A stretch of 64,000 nt of DNA from Acipenser ruthenus (GCF_902713425.1 NC_081217.1:12854589-12918588); one strand, 5' to 3'. Shown: positions 25,572 through 35,940, counted from the first letter of the stretch. Notes: generated by a model not told the origin, from the letters alone. A program made the numbers and translations.

Positions 25572-26036
25572 TTCAACCTGTTAGAACAGAAAGGATCTTT
25601 TGGTTACCCACTCCTGAAGTCATTCAGGCTCGAAATCCAAGCCAAATCTTGCACATACAAAGGAAGAAAGACAGACAGTTTGTCTTTGTACTAATTTATT
25701 TTCTTACTAGACACCTATTGACAAAGGGCCTGGTATCAATTTATTTTTAGGGGCCTGAGCACATGCAAAGGAAGAGAAAGCCCTGGACTGCACATCTGGA
25801 TTTTACAATGACAGAAGACTTCAGGGATAGACACAATGAGATATAGAGGCCCAGACTGGACACCAAGGCTTACACAACTTCCTGTTTTATATTCCATTTT
25901 TAAACTTTCTTATTCTAAATCAATTATTTAAATCATATGTCAAATGATTTAAAAAATATGTATTAAATTATGTGTATTTATTTTTTTATTGTTATTATTG
26001 TTATGTACTTTTTGTAATATATCATAAATTATATAT
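25572..26036. other. AT-rich stretch without a gene
   Basis: Unique-looking sequence that becomes strongly AT-rich from 25880, ending in ATATAT at the insertion point of the Gmr1-type element. No gene recognised. Confidence 0.5.
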
Positions 26037-27319
26037 TGTAAGAAAGAGTAACGTCGCCTTTAAAAAATGGCGGCGCTACTGAGGAAAAAAGAAACAAACA
26101 GCACCCAGGAACCGGAGCACTAATTAGTAGGGCGGGGTTCCTGGGGTATATAAGGAAGTAGGGTAGGACAGGACGGGGGTGATTGTGGGGAGCACCGCCG
26201 GATTGTCCTGCAGAAAATACCTAGAAAAATAAAGAGAGTGTTACAAAACTTCGCAAGGTAAAGTGAACGTTTTTGTTTGGTGAATAAGAGTTTTGTTTTG
26301 ATTAAACTGTGAGCGTTTTTCCTCTTGGTGAGGTAGCCTTTTGTTTGACGAGGGTAATTTGTTTTAGTTAAACGCTTGTACGAACGCCGCTCCTCAGTGT
26401 TAAGTAAAGCAGTCCCGCAGCTTCCGTGACGGTTGAGCACCGTCACAGCGGCCGTCTGTGTGACTGTGTGGAGTATCCGGGACCTGGAAGGGAATTGTGT
26501 GAGCACGCGCTGCAGGAGCAGCGGGTAAAAATAAAAGAAAAAGAAAGTGGACTGAGGCAACAGTTTGGTTGGCAGGATGCAGTTTATTGTGAGACATAAA
26601 ATAACCACGTTTTACACAGGGGTGCTCTGGAATCTCCCAGGACATTGGCTGCCGGGGTTCTTCCCCACAGTCTGGATATATTCATCAACGCCGTTGGGCA
26701 TGTCTTGCTCTGGAGGTGGGTCACAGGAGTGGCCTTCCAGGAGCTGTTATTCAGGGGCCCCATTACATACTCCAGCCAAGAGTCTTCCCGTTGTTCTTAC
26801 CTGTGTTACAGCGAGACTCCAGCAGAGGGAGTCGGCGCTGTCCTTACCTGTGTTGCAGCGAGACTCCAGCAGAGGGAGTCGGTGCTGTCCTTACCTGTGT
26901 TGCAGCAAGACTCCAGCAGAGGGAGTCGGCGTTGGCCTTACCTGTGTTTCAGAGAGACTGCAGTGAGTGGGGAGTCTGTGGATACCTACCCGTGTTGCAG
27001 GATTACACCAGCGGAGGGAGCTGTTGGACTACTTGGAATTACAAAGCTCCTACCGCTGGGAGAGCCTACGCTGACCCTTCCTCTGGAGTGGACATCTACA
27101 GGCTCCGACCTGTAGGACCTGGTATTCTATAGTAGTTAGAGAGGGGCGAAGAAGTGAGACAGTTAGTGACCCGTACAGGGCATTAAGTGATACAAAGAGT
27201 CTGTTGGTGTCTGAATATTGTAAATAAAAGTTACTTGCCTGAAAGTTCTACGTGTCTGTGCTAGTCGGTGGAAGCCGTGGAAAGGAGTATCCCGCAGGGT
27301 ACCCCGCCAGTTTGTTACA
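26037..27319 (+). repeat. 5' long terminal repeat of the Gmr1-type element
   Basis: 1283 bp, TGTAAGAAAG to GTTTGTTACA. It contains GGTATATAAGGAAG (26144-26157), a TATA-like box, and AATAAAG downstream. Near 26810-26940 lies a 47-bp tandem repeat (CTGTCCTTACCTGTGTTGCA plus CTCCAGCAGAGGGAGTCGG) in fewer copies than in the right repeat. Frames of 133-162 codons within it come from these repeats and are not genes. Confidence 0.93.
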
Positions 27320-27321
27320 TA

Positions 27322-27339
27322 TGGTGGCAGCGGTGGGAT
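27322..27339 (+). promoter_or_regulatory. Primer binding site matching tRNA-Leu(AAG)
   Basis: TGGTGGCAGCGGTGGGAT starts two bases after the 5' terminal repeat. It is the exact complement of the 3' end of vertebrate tRNA-Leu(AAG) (ATCCCACCGCTGCCA plus CCA) as remembered, so reverse transcription is likely primed by that tRNA. Confidence 0.8.
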
Positions 27340-27388
27340 CATAACGACCGAAAACACACTTCAGTCGGACCCACAAGAACGTAACAAG

Positions 27389-30300
27389 ATGGAAAACACC
27401 GACGCACTAATTCGTGCGCTGTTACATGCAACAGCCGTCCAACAAGACAATAACTCGAAGATGCAGGAGCTCCAACAGTCTGCAATTCAAGTACAGCAGG
27501 AAACCAACAGGCTGCACGCCCAACAGTTGGAGGTAACCCGGCAAGAGGTAGCCGTGTTAAAAGGACGTTTGGATCAGTCGGCAATACTACCACCGATGTC
27601 TTCATTCCGACCCTCCCACGTCTTGCAGAAGATGACGTGGGAGGATGATGTGGAGGCATTTTTATTGGCGTTTGAACGCACCGCCACCCAGGAGGGATGG
27701 CCATCAGGAAAATGGGCGGGAATCTTGGCACCATTTTTAGTAGGAGAAGCCCAGAAGGCATACCATGATCTGGCCCCTCAGGAAGCTGAGAGTTACCCAC
27801 ATCTAAAAGCGGAGATCCTTTCTCGGGAAGGGGTGACCTCAGCTGTGCGGGCCCAGAAATATCATGCCTGGGGGTATGTGCCGGGAATTCCACCCAGGTC
27901 ACAGATGTATGACCTGATTCACTTGGCCACTAGGTGGCTCAAACCAGAGGTCAATAATGCTGAAAAAGTCATAGAGATCCTCGTCATGGACCGGTATCTG
28001 CGGTCATTACCGGCCCCACTAAGGAAGTGGGTCGGCCAAGGAGACCCTCGGTCCATCAATGAGTTCATGGACCTCGTGGAGCGGCAGTTAGCCGCAGAAG
28101 AACTCTCCCGTCAGCCTCAGAACACAGCGGTGAGGAGCTCGAGACCACCCACGTGGAAGATACGTTCGAACTTGCGTTCGGGTAAGCGACCGGCGATGCC
28201 AGAAAGGGGTGAAGAGCGGCCAGAGGCTGTGAAGGGACTGGGGACAGATGTGGGGGTAAGGGCTGAGGCCCTGGGTTATAGAAACTATAGATGTTTTAAA
28301 TGTAATCAGTTGGGCCATATTGCCAAATACTGCAGGAATGAGGAAAGAATGGAGTGCAATGTTGTTAAACCCAGTATTGCAGAGAGTTCATTTTGTGGAA
28401 ACATCATTGTTCCACGTCATCCTGTCGGGGCATACCCTTATTTGGTCTTGGTGTCGGTTAATGGGAAAAGGGCGGAGGCTCTCACTGATTCGGGAAGTGC
28501 AATTACCTTAATTACGCCCGATTTATTAATAGATCGCGCATTAGATCAGGATTTTAAAACAGGGATTACTTGCATTCATGGGGATGTTAAGCACTATCCA
28601 ACGGCTGTAGTTACCATTGAAGTTGGGTCTCAGATCGTAGACTTACGGGTTGGAGTAGTCCCCCATCTTCCCCACCAAGTAATTCTTGGTAGAAATATCA
28701 CGGGGTTTGACACCTTGGTGAAATTTAATAGGCAATTGGCCAAGCCTAGAATAACTATGGAGGAGGAAAGTAAGCCTTCAGAGAGCCCCCATGCTATTTT
28801 CCCATTTACAGACCCGGACCTATTTATTGAAAATCATTGTGTAAAAGGAAGGAAGTCCCGCCGACAGCGGAGACAGGAACGTGACACTAAGATACAGAGT
28901 TTAGTCGGGGTCTTGACAAAACGCAATAGCAAGGGGGTATCTACTCAATGCAGTGGGGCAGAAATTCTTGCAGAGACAGGGGAAGTAGTCATAGAAAACC
29001 CAAGGGAAGGTTCTTGGGAGGAGTGTCTCCAACTTCCCAGTGAAAATTTTGCGAGGGAACAGGAACAAGACCCAACGCTGGTAAATGTTAGGAAAAAGGT
29101 GGTGTCGATAAATGGCACCAGGGTTGAAAACACTGTAATTAACCCGCTTGAGCACTTTATAATAAAAAATGATCTACTGTATCGCTGTACTCAACTTAAT
29201 CAAGAACCAGTAGAACAGTTGTTGGTTCCGCAGGCTTTCCAACCTCAGGTGTTATATTTGGCCCATTCACATCTGTTTGGGGGACATTTAGGATCTGAAA
29301 AAACCCTGCAACGAATATTGAGAAGGTTCTATTGGTTAGGGATTAGAAAGGCAGTGGATCGATATTGTAGGTCATGCCCAGAATGTCAGTTGGCGAGTCC
29401 AAATCCAGGTTTCCGAGCACCGTTACAACCCCTCCCGATTATTGAAATCCCGTTTGAAAGAATAGCGATGGATTTGGTGGGGCCCTTGAATAAGTCAGCT
29501 AGGGGCCATGAATATATCCTAGTTATATTAGACTATGCTACTAGATATCCAGAAGCCATTCCTTTACGAAACACGGCATCCAAAACTATTTCTAAGGAAT
29601 TAATACACTTGTTCTCTCGAGTAGGTATCCCGAAGGAAGTGTTGACGGACCAGGGTACTCCTTTTATGAGCCAGTTGATGAAAGATTTCTGTACTACCCT
29701 TAAGGTTAACCCCATTAGAACGTCTGTGTACCATCCTCAAATGGATGGACTTGTGGAGAGGTTTAATAAGATCCTGAAGTCGATGTTAAGGAAAGTGGCT
29801 TCCAAAGACGGGAGGGACTGGGACCTCCTATTGCCCTATTTGATGTTTGCTGTTCGGGAGGTACCACAGTCCTCAACCGGGTTTTCTCCGTTTGAATTAC
29901 TATATGGGAGACAGCCCAGGGGCATCCTGGATATAGCTAAGGAAACGTGGGAAGCTCAAACTTCGTCGGGACGTAATGTGGTAGATTATATCCTACAGGT
30001 TCGAGATCGAATTGCAAAAATAATACCCATAGTAAAGGTCCATATGGAGGAAGCACAGGCCCGACAAGCAGGTCAGTATAACAGGTCGGCAGTACACCGG
30101 AAATTTTGTCCCGGAGACCGGGTTATGGTATTAGTACCAACGCCAGAGAGTAAACTGTTCACTAAATGGCAGGGCCCATATGAAATAATAGCTCCAGTGG
30201 GAGAAGTTAATTATAAAGTAAGGCAGATGGATAAACGAAAGAAAGAACAAGTGTACCACATTAACCTCCTCAAACCGTGGGTAGATCGGGAGGAGTTGGT

Positions 30301-31780
30301 CGCATTGGTGGCCTTGGGAAAAGACGGGAAGGGACTGGAAGGGAGATCAGTTAATATAGGTCCCTCCCTTACTCCCCAACAAATCCAAGAGGTACAGCGA
30401 TGTGTAAAAGCTAACCACGATGTGTTTTCTTCCATGCCAGGAAGAACGACGGTTATCCAACATGAGGTCCACACACCCCCGGGGGGGTGTGTCCGGGTTA
30501 GGTCCTATAGGATCCCGGAGGCCCAACGGAACAAAGTCGTTCGCGAGGTCGAAGCGATGAGAAGGCTGGACGTCATCGAGGAGTCCTCGAGTCCGTGGAA
30601 CAGTCCAATTGTGATGGTGGCCAAACCCAATGGAACTTGGCGGTTTTGTAATGACTTTCGTCAGCTCAACCAGGTATCGAAATTTGATTCATATCCTATG
30701 CCTAGGGTGGCGAAGTACTTAACCACTTTAGACCTCACAAAGGGGTATTGGCAAATTCCCCTCAGCCCTAAGTCTAGGGAAAAAACTGCATTTGCCACAC
30801 CCCTGGGACTGTTCCAATATAAGGTAATGCCATTTGGATTGCATGGCGCACCCGCCACCTTCCAACGGCTTATGGACATCATATTAAGACCTCATGCACA
30901 GTATGCTTCGGCTTACATCGATGACATTGTGATATACACAGATTCGTGGGAGACACATCTTGAGAAAGTTAATGCCGTATTACAGTCTTTACGAGAAGCA
31001 GCACTAACTGCAAACCCGGAGAAATGTTTTGTGGGTTTACAGGAAGCACAATACTTGGGGTTTGTCGTAGGGGGTGGTAAAGTCAAACCCCAAACGAGCA
31101 AGGTAGAGGCAATTACAAATTGGCCTATACCCAGGGATAAGAAACAAGTTCGAGCCTTCTTGGGTTTAGCAGGATATTATAGACGGTTTGTGCCGGAGTT
31201 TTCCTCCATTGCCACACCCCTTACCGATTTGATAAAAAAATCGGCCCCGGTCCGTGTTAAGTGGAGCCCCGAGGCTGATAAAGCATTTAGAGCCATTAAA
31301 GAAGTACTGTGTAACAGCCCGGTGTTGAAAGTATCCGATTTCTCCCAGCCTTTCCTATTACAGACAGATGCATCGGAAGTAGGTTTAGGGGCAGTGTTGT
31401 CGCAAATAGTTGAGGGGGAGGAACACCCCATAGGGTACCTTAGCCGAAAACTCCTACCACGAGAAAGAAAGTATGCCGTTGTCGAGAAGGAATGCTTGGC
31501 AGTGAAGTGGGCAGTTGAGGCGTTGAAATATTATCTATTAGGCAGGGAGTTTACCCTAGTGACAGATCATGCACCCCTAAAATTTATGAAAGAGAACAAG
31601 GAGAAGAATGCTAGGGTAACCCGCTGGTTTTTAGCTTTACAGCCATACAAGTTCAAGATTGAACATAGACGGGGGATTCAAAATGCGAACGCAGATGGGC
31701 TATCAAGAAAACACTGGGTTAGTTGGGCCGCTCAAACCGATAGGTTGGAGCTGGGGGAGAGGATATGTAAGAAAGAGTAA
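27389..31780 (+). CDS. Gag-pol polyprotein of the Gmr1-type element (1463 codons)
   Basis: A single open frame from ATG 27389. Parts in order: gag with a coiled-coil-like N-terminus (about residues 15-60) and a CCHC knuckle CFKCNQLGHIAKYC (about 302-315); aspartic protease with LTDSGSAITLI (about 364); integrase with an HHCC zinc region (HLFGGHLGS to CRSCPEC, about 625-665) and core marked by MDLVGPL, TDQGTPF and GLVERFNK (about 693-790); then reverse transcriptase with WRFCNDFRQLN (about 1085) and YIDDIVIYT (about 1176); then RNase H with TDASEVGLGAVLS (about 1325). The frame ends 15 bp inside the right terminal repeat. It serves the element's own replication. Integrase upstream of reverse transcriptase is unusual for Ty3/gypsy and diagnostic of Gmr1 relatives. 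The frame looks whole. Confidence 0.93.
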   Translation: MENTDALIRALLHATAVQQDNNSKMQELQQSAIQVQQETNRLHAQQLEVTRQEVAVLKGRLDQSAILPPMSSFRPSHVLQKMTWEDDVEAFLLAFERTATQEGWPSGKWAGILAPFLVGEAQKAYHDLAPQEAESYPHLKAEILSREGVTSAVRAQKYHAWGYVPGIPPRSQMYDLIHLATRWLKPEVNNAEKVIEILVMDRYLRSLPAPLRKWVGQGDPRSINEFMDLVERQLAAEELSRQPQNTAVRSSRPPTWKIRSNLRSGKRPAMPERGEERPEAVKGLGTDVGVRAEALGYRNYRCFKCNQLGHIAKYCRNEERMECNVVKPSIAESSFCGNIIVPRHPVGAYPYLVLVSVNGKRAEALTDSGSAITLITPDLLIDRALDQDFKTGITCIHGDVKHYPTAVVTIEVGSQIVDLRVGVVPHLPHQVILGRNITGFDTLVKFNRQLAKPRITMEEESKPSESPHAIFPFTDPDLFIENHCVKGRKSRRQRRQERDTKIQSLVGVLTKRNSKGVSTQCSGAEILAETGEVVIENPREGSWEECLQLPSENFAREQEQDPTLVNVRKKVVSINGTRVENTVINPLEHFIIKNDLLYRCTQLNQEPVEQLLVPQAFQPQVLYLAHSHLFGGHLGSEKTLQRILRRFYWLGIRKAVDRYCRSCPECQLASPNPGFRAPLQPLPIIEIPFERIAMDLVGPLNKSARGHEYILVILDYATRYPEAIPLRNTASKTISKELIHLFSRVGIPKEVLTDQGTPFMSQLMKDFCTTLKVNPIRTSVYHPQMDGLVERFNKILKSMLRKVASKDGRDWDLLLPYLMFAVREVPQSSTGFSPFELLYGRQPRGILDIAKETWEAQTSSGRNVVDYILQVRDRIAKIIPIVKVHMEEAQARQAGQYNRSAVHRKFCPGDRVMVLVPTPESKLFTKWQGPYEIIAPVGEVNYKVRQMDKRKKEQVYHINLLKPWVDREELVALVALGKDGKGLEGRSVNIGPSLTPQQIQEVQRCVKANHDVFSSMPGRTTVIQHEVHTPPGGCVRVRSYRIPEAQRNKVVREVEAMRRLDVIEESSSPWNSPIVMVAKPNGTWRFCNDFRQLNQVSKFDSYPMPRVAKYLTTLDLTKGYWQIPLSPKSREKTAFATPLGLFQYKVMPFGLHGAPATFQRLMDIILRPHAQYASAYIDDIVIYTDSWETHLEKVNAVLQSLREAALTANPEKCFVGLQEAQYLGFVVGGGKVKPQTSKVEAITNWPIPRDKKQVRAFLGLAGYYRRFVPEFSSIATPLTDLIKKSAPVRVKWSPEADKAFRAIKEVLCNSPVLKVSDFSQPFLLQTDASEVGLGAVLSQIVEGEEHPIGYLSRKLLPRERKYAVVEKECLAVKWAVEALKYYLLGREFTLVTDHAPLKFMKENKEKNARVTRWFLALQPYKFKIEHRRGIQNANADGLSRKHWVSWAAQTDRLELGERICKKE

Positions 31781-33141
31781 CGTCGCCTTTAAAAAATGGC
31801 GGCGCTACTGAGGAAAAAAGAAACAAACAGCACCCAGGAACCGGAGCACTAATTAGTAGGGCGGGGTCCCTGGGGTATATAAGGAAGTAGGGTAGGACAG
31901 GACGGGGGTGATTGTGGGGAGCACCGCCGGATTGTCCTGCAGAAAATACCTAGAAAAATAAAGAGAGTGTTACAAAACTTCGCAAGGTAAAGTGAACGTT
32001 TTTGTTTGGTGAATAAGAGTTTTGTTTTGATTAAACTGTGAGCGTTTTTCCTCTTGGTGAGGTAGCCTTTTGTTTGACGAGGGTAATTTGTTTTAGTTAA
32101 ACGCTTGTACGAACGCCGCTCCTCAGTGTTAAGTAAAGCAGTCCCGCAGCTTCCGTGACGGTTGAGCACCGTCACAGCGGCCGTCTGTGTGACTGTGTGG
32201 AGTATCCGGGACCTGGAAGGGAATTGTGTGAGCACGCGCTGCAGGAGCAGCGGGTAAAAATAAAAGAAAAAGAAAGTGGACTGAGGCAACAGTTTGGTTG
32301 GCAGGACGCAGTTTATTGTGAGACATAAAATAACCACGTTTTACACAGGGGTGCTCTGGAATCTCCCAGGACATTGGCTGCCGGGGTTCTTCCCCACAGT
32401 CTGGATATATTCATCAACGCCGTTGGGCACGTCTTGCTCTGGAGGTGGGTCACAGGAGTGGCCTTCCAGGAGCTGTTATTCAGGGGCCCCATTACATACT
32501 CCAGCCAAGAGTCTTCCCGTTGTTCTTACCTGTGTTACAGCAAGACTCCAGCAGAGGGAGTCGGCGCTGTCCTTACCTGTGTTGCAGCGAGACTCCAGCA
32601 GAGGGAGTCGGCGCTGTCCTTACCTGTGTTGCAGCGAGACTCCAGCAGAGGGAGTCGGCGCTGTCCTTACCTGTGTTGCAGCGAGACTCCAGCAGAGGGA
32701 GTCGGTGCTGTCCTTACCTGTGTTGCAGCGAGACTCCAGCAGAGGGAGTCGGCGTTGGCCTTACCTGTGTTTCGGAGAGACTGCAGTGAGTGGGGAGTCT
32801 GTGGATACCTACCCGTGTTGCAGGATTACACCAGCGGAGGGAGCTGTTGGACTACTTGGATTACAAAGCTCCTACCGCTGGGAGAGCCTACGCTGACCCT
32901 TCCTCTGGAGTGGACTTCTACAGGCTCCGACCTGTAGGACCTGGTATTCTATAGTAGTTAGAGAGGGGCGAAGAAGTGAGACAGTTAGTGACCCGTACAG
33001 GGCATTAAGTGATACAAAGAGTCTGTTGGTGTCTGAATATTGTAAATAAAAGTTACTTGCCTGAAAGTTCTACGTGTCTGTGCTAGTCGGTGGAAGCCGT
33101 GGAAAGGAGTATCCCGCAGGGTACCCCGCCAGTTTGTTACA
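31766..33141 (+). repeat. 3' long terminal repeat of the Gmr1-type element
   Basis: 1376 bp, nearly identical to the 5' copy. The 93-bp length difference equals two extra 47-bp tandem units (around 32530-32760) minus one base. The last codons and the stop of the gag-pol frame lie in its first 15 bp. Confidence 0.93.
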
Positions 33142-33189
33142 ATATTTTTTAAATGTTAATAAAAATAATGAAAACAGAAGTGTCATGAG

Positions 33190-33772
33190 AAGTGAGGAGT
33201 GTTGAATTTAAATCATGGGAGGTAATGTTAAAACTTTACAATGCATTAGTAAGACCTCATCTAGAATATTGTGTTCAGTTCTGGTCACCTCGTTACAAAA
33301 AGGATATTGCTGCTCTAGAAAGAGTGCAAAGAAGAGCAACCAGAATTATCCCAGGTTTAAAAGGCATGTCGTATGCAGACAGGCTAAAAGAACTGAATCT
33401 GTTCAGTCTTGAACAAAGAAGACTACGCGGTGATCTGATTCAAGCTTTCCAAATTCTAAAAGGTATTGACAATGTCGACCCAGGGGACTTTTTTGACCTG
33501 AAAAAATAAACAAGGACCAGGGGTCACAAATGGAGATTAGATAAAGGGGCATTCAGAACAGAAAATAGGAGGCACTTTTTTACACAGAGAATTGAGAGGG
33601 TATGGAACCAACTCCCCAGTAATGTTGTTGAAGCTGTCACCCTGGGATCCTTCAAGAAGCTGCTTGATGAGATTCTGGGATCAATAAGATACTAACAACC
33701 AAATGAGCAAGATGGGCTGCATGGCCTCCTTTCGTTTGTAAACTTTATGTTCTTATGTTCTTATCTTACCAT
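33190..33772 (+). mobile_element. 3' end of a CR1-like LINE, plus strand
   Basis: Same family as the copy at 16891. The + strand reads [20 protein letters not shown], then [30 protein letters not shown] and GDFFDLKK, where a stop interrupts the frame; homology continues through TRTRGHKWRLDKGAF and FFTQRI to SFKKLLDEILGS. The tail is AACTTTATGTTCTTATGTTC, an octamer tail of the CR1 type. The 5' end is truncated about 50 bp beyond the Gmr1-type element. Confidence 0.85.
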
Positions 33773-33900
33773 AGACACAGTCTGAAGGGAAACGGAAGCT
33801 CTGACTAGCTCTAGCGCAGATGTATAGTTGAAGTGAGTCGTTTGGGAATTAAAATTGTGATGAAAGAGAAGAGACGTTTGTTTCTAAATTCCTAAACTGT

Positions 33901-34008
33901 GCATCACAATTAAACAACGCTTCAAAGAATTTGAGCACGAGGGGATGTATGCAGCTGACGGTGACAAAATAATGATGTGCAGATTTTGCTGCATCGTTAA
34001 GCATCATT
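33901..34008 (+). pseudogene. Possible BED-finger/CGGBP1-like fragment of a hAT transposase
   Basis: A short + strand stretch reads QRFKEFEHEGMYAADGDK and then IMMCRFCCIVKHH before a stop. The pattern FKEF..., YAADG and CRFC resembles the start of BED-type zinc fingers in hAT transposases and the related CGGBP1 family. It is too short to be sure. The overlapping 121-codon minus-strand frame is taken as a shadow. Flanks 33773-33900 and 34009-34285 show nothing recognisable. Confidence 0.3.
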
Positions 34009-34285
34009 AGCTGTTTACTACTTTTGGGGAAAACATGGCTTGTTTGCTTGTATATTTTCAAGTGGTGCAAACTTTGCACTGGAGCAAATGCTGTTTTGGT
34101 TTTGAATGGATTTGAATGAAAGAATCTGCTTTGCTTAGTGTTTAAATACTGACAAACCCCAAACTTGTTTTGTTTGCTGGAGCCCTGCTTCAGTGCAATG
34201 GGATTGAAATACAACTCCTATCGTTGTTTTTTTAATGGGTAGATTGCTGTATGTGAAATTCTTATGACAGCCCCACAGTAGGGTA

Positions 34286-34321
34286 GGTTTCCCCGCGCAG
34301 GTTCGAATCCTGCCGACTACG
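34286..34321 (+). pseudogene. 3' fragment of tRNA-Ser(AGA)
   Basis: GGTTTCCCCGCGCAGGTTCG followed by AATCCTGCCGACTACG is the 3' half of the tRNA-Ser gene that is complete at 47134. The 5' half, with box A and the anticodon, is replaced by unrelated sequence, so it cannot be a functional gene. The downstream T-rich terminator is kept. Confidence 0.93.
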
Positions 34322-34486
34322 TAAGCTTTCTTTTTAATTGTATGTGTTCATTCCTAATACATGTTTAAAGATGAGGAATCTGAAATATTACTGGTTCTAC
34401 TTCATATCGCACCGGTTCATTTTGTTAAAGAATGTTCATTTTGGCACCATTCCAAATGCTGTGGTTTCTTTAAAGAAGAAAAGTCA

Positions 34487-34560
34487 TGGCCCGTACGGGG
34501 ATCAAACCCGCGACCTTGGCGTTATTAGCACCACGCTCTAACCAACTGAGCTAACCGGCC
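34487..34560 (-). tRNA. tRNA-Ile(AAT), copy A, with T-loop change
   Basis: The minus strand reads GGCCGGTTAGCTCAGTTGGT at the 5' end and has the anticodon loop CTAATAA (AAT) and 74 nt in all, matching vertebrate tRNA-Ile(AAT). In the T-loop, copy A has TTTGATC where copy B and the usual gene have TTCGATC. The changed base corresponds to C56, which pairs with the D-loop and lies in box B, so this copy may be weak or inactive. A TTTT run follows the 3' end on the minus strand. Confidence 0.85.
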
Positions 34561-34848
34561 ACACACATGGAGCGCATTAATAAAACCCGAGAAAAACAAG
34601 GCCTGCGGACATTATGATTACCAAGATGTTATGTTAAACTCAACAATAACACATTCAAAGTATTGGAAAGGCATAATTAGAGGTCTCATCTGTATGAGGC
34701 AGTTTAGCAGTGTGAAGAAAGTGGCGAGGTGCGGGCTTGCGGTGACTTTCTCTCATTTAAAAAGCTGTGATTTGAATACTAAAAAGAAAAACATGTAAAA
34801 TTACCAAGCATTCGGTGGACGTTTTAGAAATAAATTAACAAGAACAGT

Positions 34849-34930
34849 TGTCAGAAGTGGGGTTCGAACCCACGCCTCCATGGAGACTGCGACCTGACCA
34901 CAGCGCCTTAGACCGCTCGGCCATCCTGAC
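34849..34930 (-). tRNA. tRNA-Leu(CAG), copy A
   Basis: The minus strand begins GTCAGGATGGCCGAGCGGTC and ends CTTCTGACA, 82 nt with a long variable arm. The anticodon loop GTCAGGT gives CAG with T at position 33. The T-loop is TTCGAAC, so box B is intact. It looks the better of the two Leu copies. The nearest TTTT is about 50 nt downstream, so termination may be weak. Confidence 0.88.
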
Positions 34931-35334
34931 TTACACCGACGACTTTGCACAACGCTGCAGCACACTGCTGAACCTCCCATGTCTGACGCTGCAGTAAATC
35001 ACCTGGCGTGTGCGTGTACTTGTTCTTTTTCTGTTTATATTAAGGAGGGCGACAGGTTTTATCGCATTCTGTATGGAATCACAAGGACACTCCTCTTACT
35101 GAAAGAAAATATACTGCAAACAGAGCGATCGCTTCACGGTTTGAATCAAAATCAGAACAGTCTGTTAGCAAATGAACTTCATCAAAAAACCACAAAGGCA
35201 TTACATAAATGTTACAGATATATTTCGTAGACAGAACAGTTGTAACATATTTGAGTACATTTCTAAACAATCTGCTAATAACAGACATAATCTCAAAGCG
35301 CTATAATTTATTTTCAGATCTTATGAAAGACAAG

Positions 35335-35940
35335 TATGGTTGCGCAATATATCACAGAAAACAGGATAATCCTAGCGCTTCATTTAATCCCTCGGGTTGT
35401 ACAGTATGGAGATAGAAGATCCATTTGGATTCACATTGTAATAGTTTTTGATCGAGATTATCACGTCCTCGAGCTTGAAATATTTTTTTGTATGCTGCGG
35501 TATTTCAGATCTGAAATGGAATGTTTGGCATCTACGAAATGTCTAGCTAGTGGTGAATGGATATCTTTTCTCCTAATTGAACTTTTATGCTTGCTCATCA
35601 ATGCGCAATCGTCACTGTCTAGTAGTTTCACCAACATATTGCAAATGGCAAGGACAAAAAAACAAATAAATGACATGCGTTGAAGCACAGGTCATCACTT
35701 GTAAGACACTGTACTCTTTTTTCGTTGTATGGCTTGTAAAACGCAAACGCATTATCACAGGCGGCACAATTACGACATGGAAAAAAAATCCAGTAGATTT
35801 GTCCAGTACACCTAGATCTCTCGAACATGTCAATGAGTCAGCCCTTAATAAACACTGTCCGTGTTCATTTCTGTGTATATGACATTGTCTATAACCAATA
35901 TCTGTTATGTAAGCGTATTTGTATGAAACCAATCGCAATT
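35335..35940 (-). mobile_element. Penelope-like element remnant (GIY-YIG end), copy A
   Basis: On the minus strand, adjoining frames carry the signature of the C-terminal GIY-YIG endonuclease of Penelope-like retroelements: MTCASTHVIYLFFCPC and LQYVGETTRQ; then HKSSIRRKDIHSPLARHF and SISDLKYRSI. Known family members show the same order (a C..C zinc pair, IYLI.CPC, YVGKT, EHKS.IR, SP.ARHF). No reverse transcriptase is visible and the piece is broken. It was already in place before the segment was duplicated, since copy B has it too. Confidence 0.7.

Larger units (their letters stand above)
26037..33141 (+). mobile_element. Gmr1-type Ty3/gypsy retrotransposon, looks whole and young
   Basis: The element has two long terminal repeats (26037-27319 and 31766-33141), a primer site, one long gag-pol frame (27389-31780) and a purine tract (GGGGGAGAGGA) just before the right repeat. 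It is bounded by TGTAAG at the left and TTACA at the right, with ATAT on both sides (26033-26036 and 33142-33145) as a 4-bp target duplication. The polyprotein order is gag, protease, integrase, reverse transcriptase, RNase H. That is the Copia-like order in an element whose reverse transcriptase looks Ty3/gypsy-like, the hallmark of the Gmr1 clade first described from cod. The two terminal repeats differ by only about seven substitutions in about 1.28 kb by eye, so the insertion is young. Confidence 0.93.

Noticed and set aside
26645-27132. Frames of 133-200 codons in the Gmr1-type terminal repeats (also 32294-32937)
   Set aside because: They are generated by the 47-bp tandem repeat, overlap each other in all three frames and appear in both terminal repeats.
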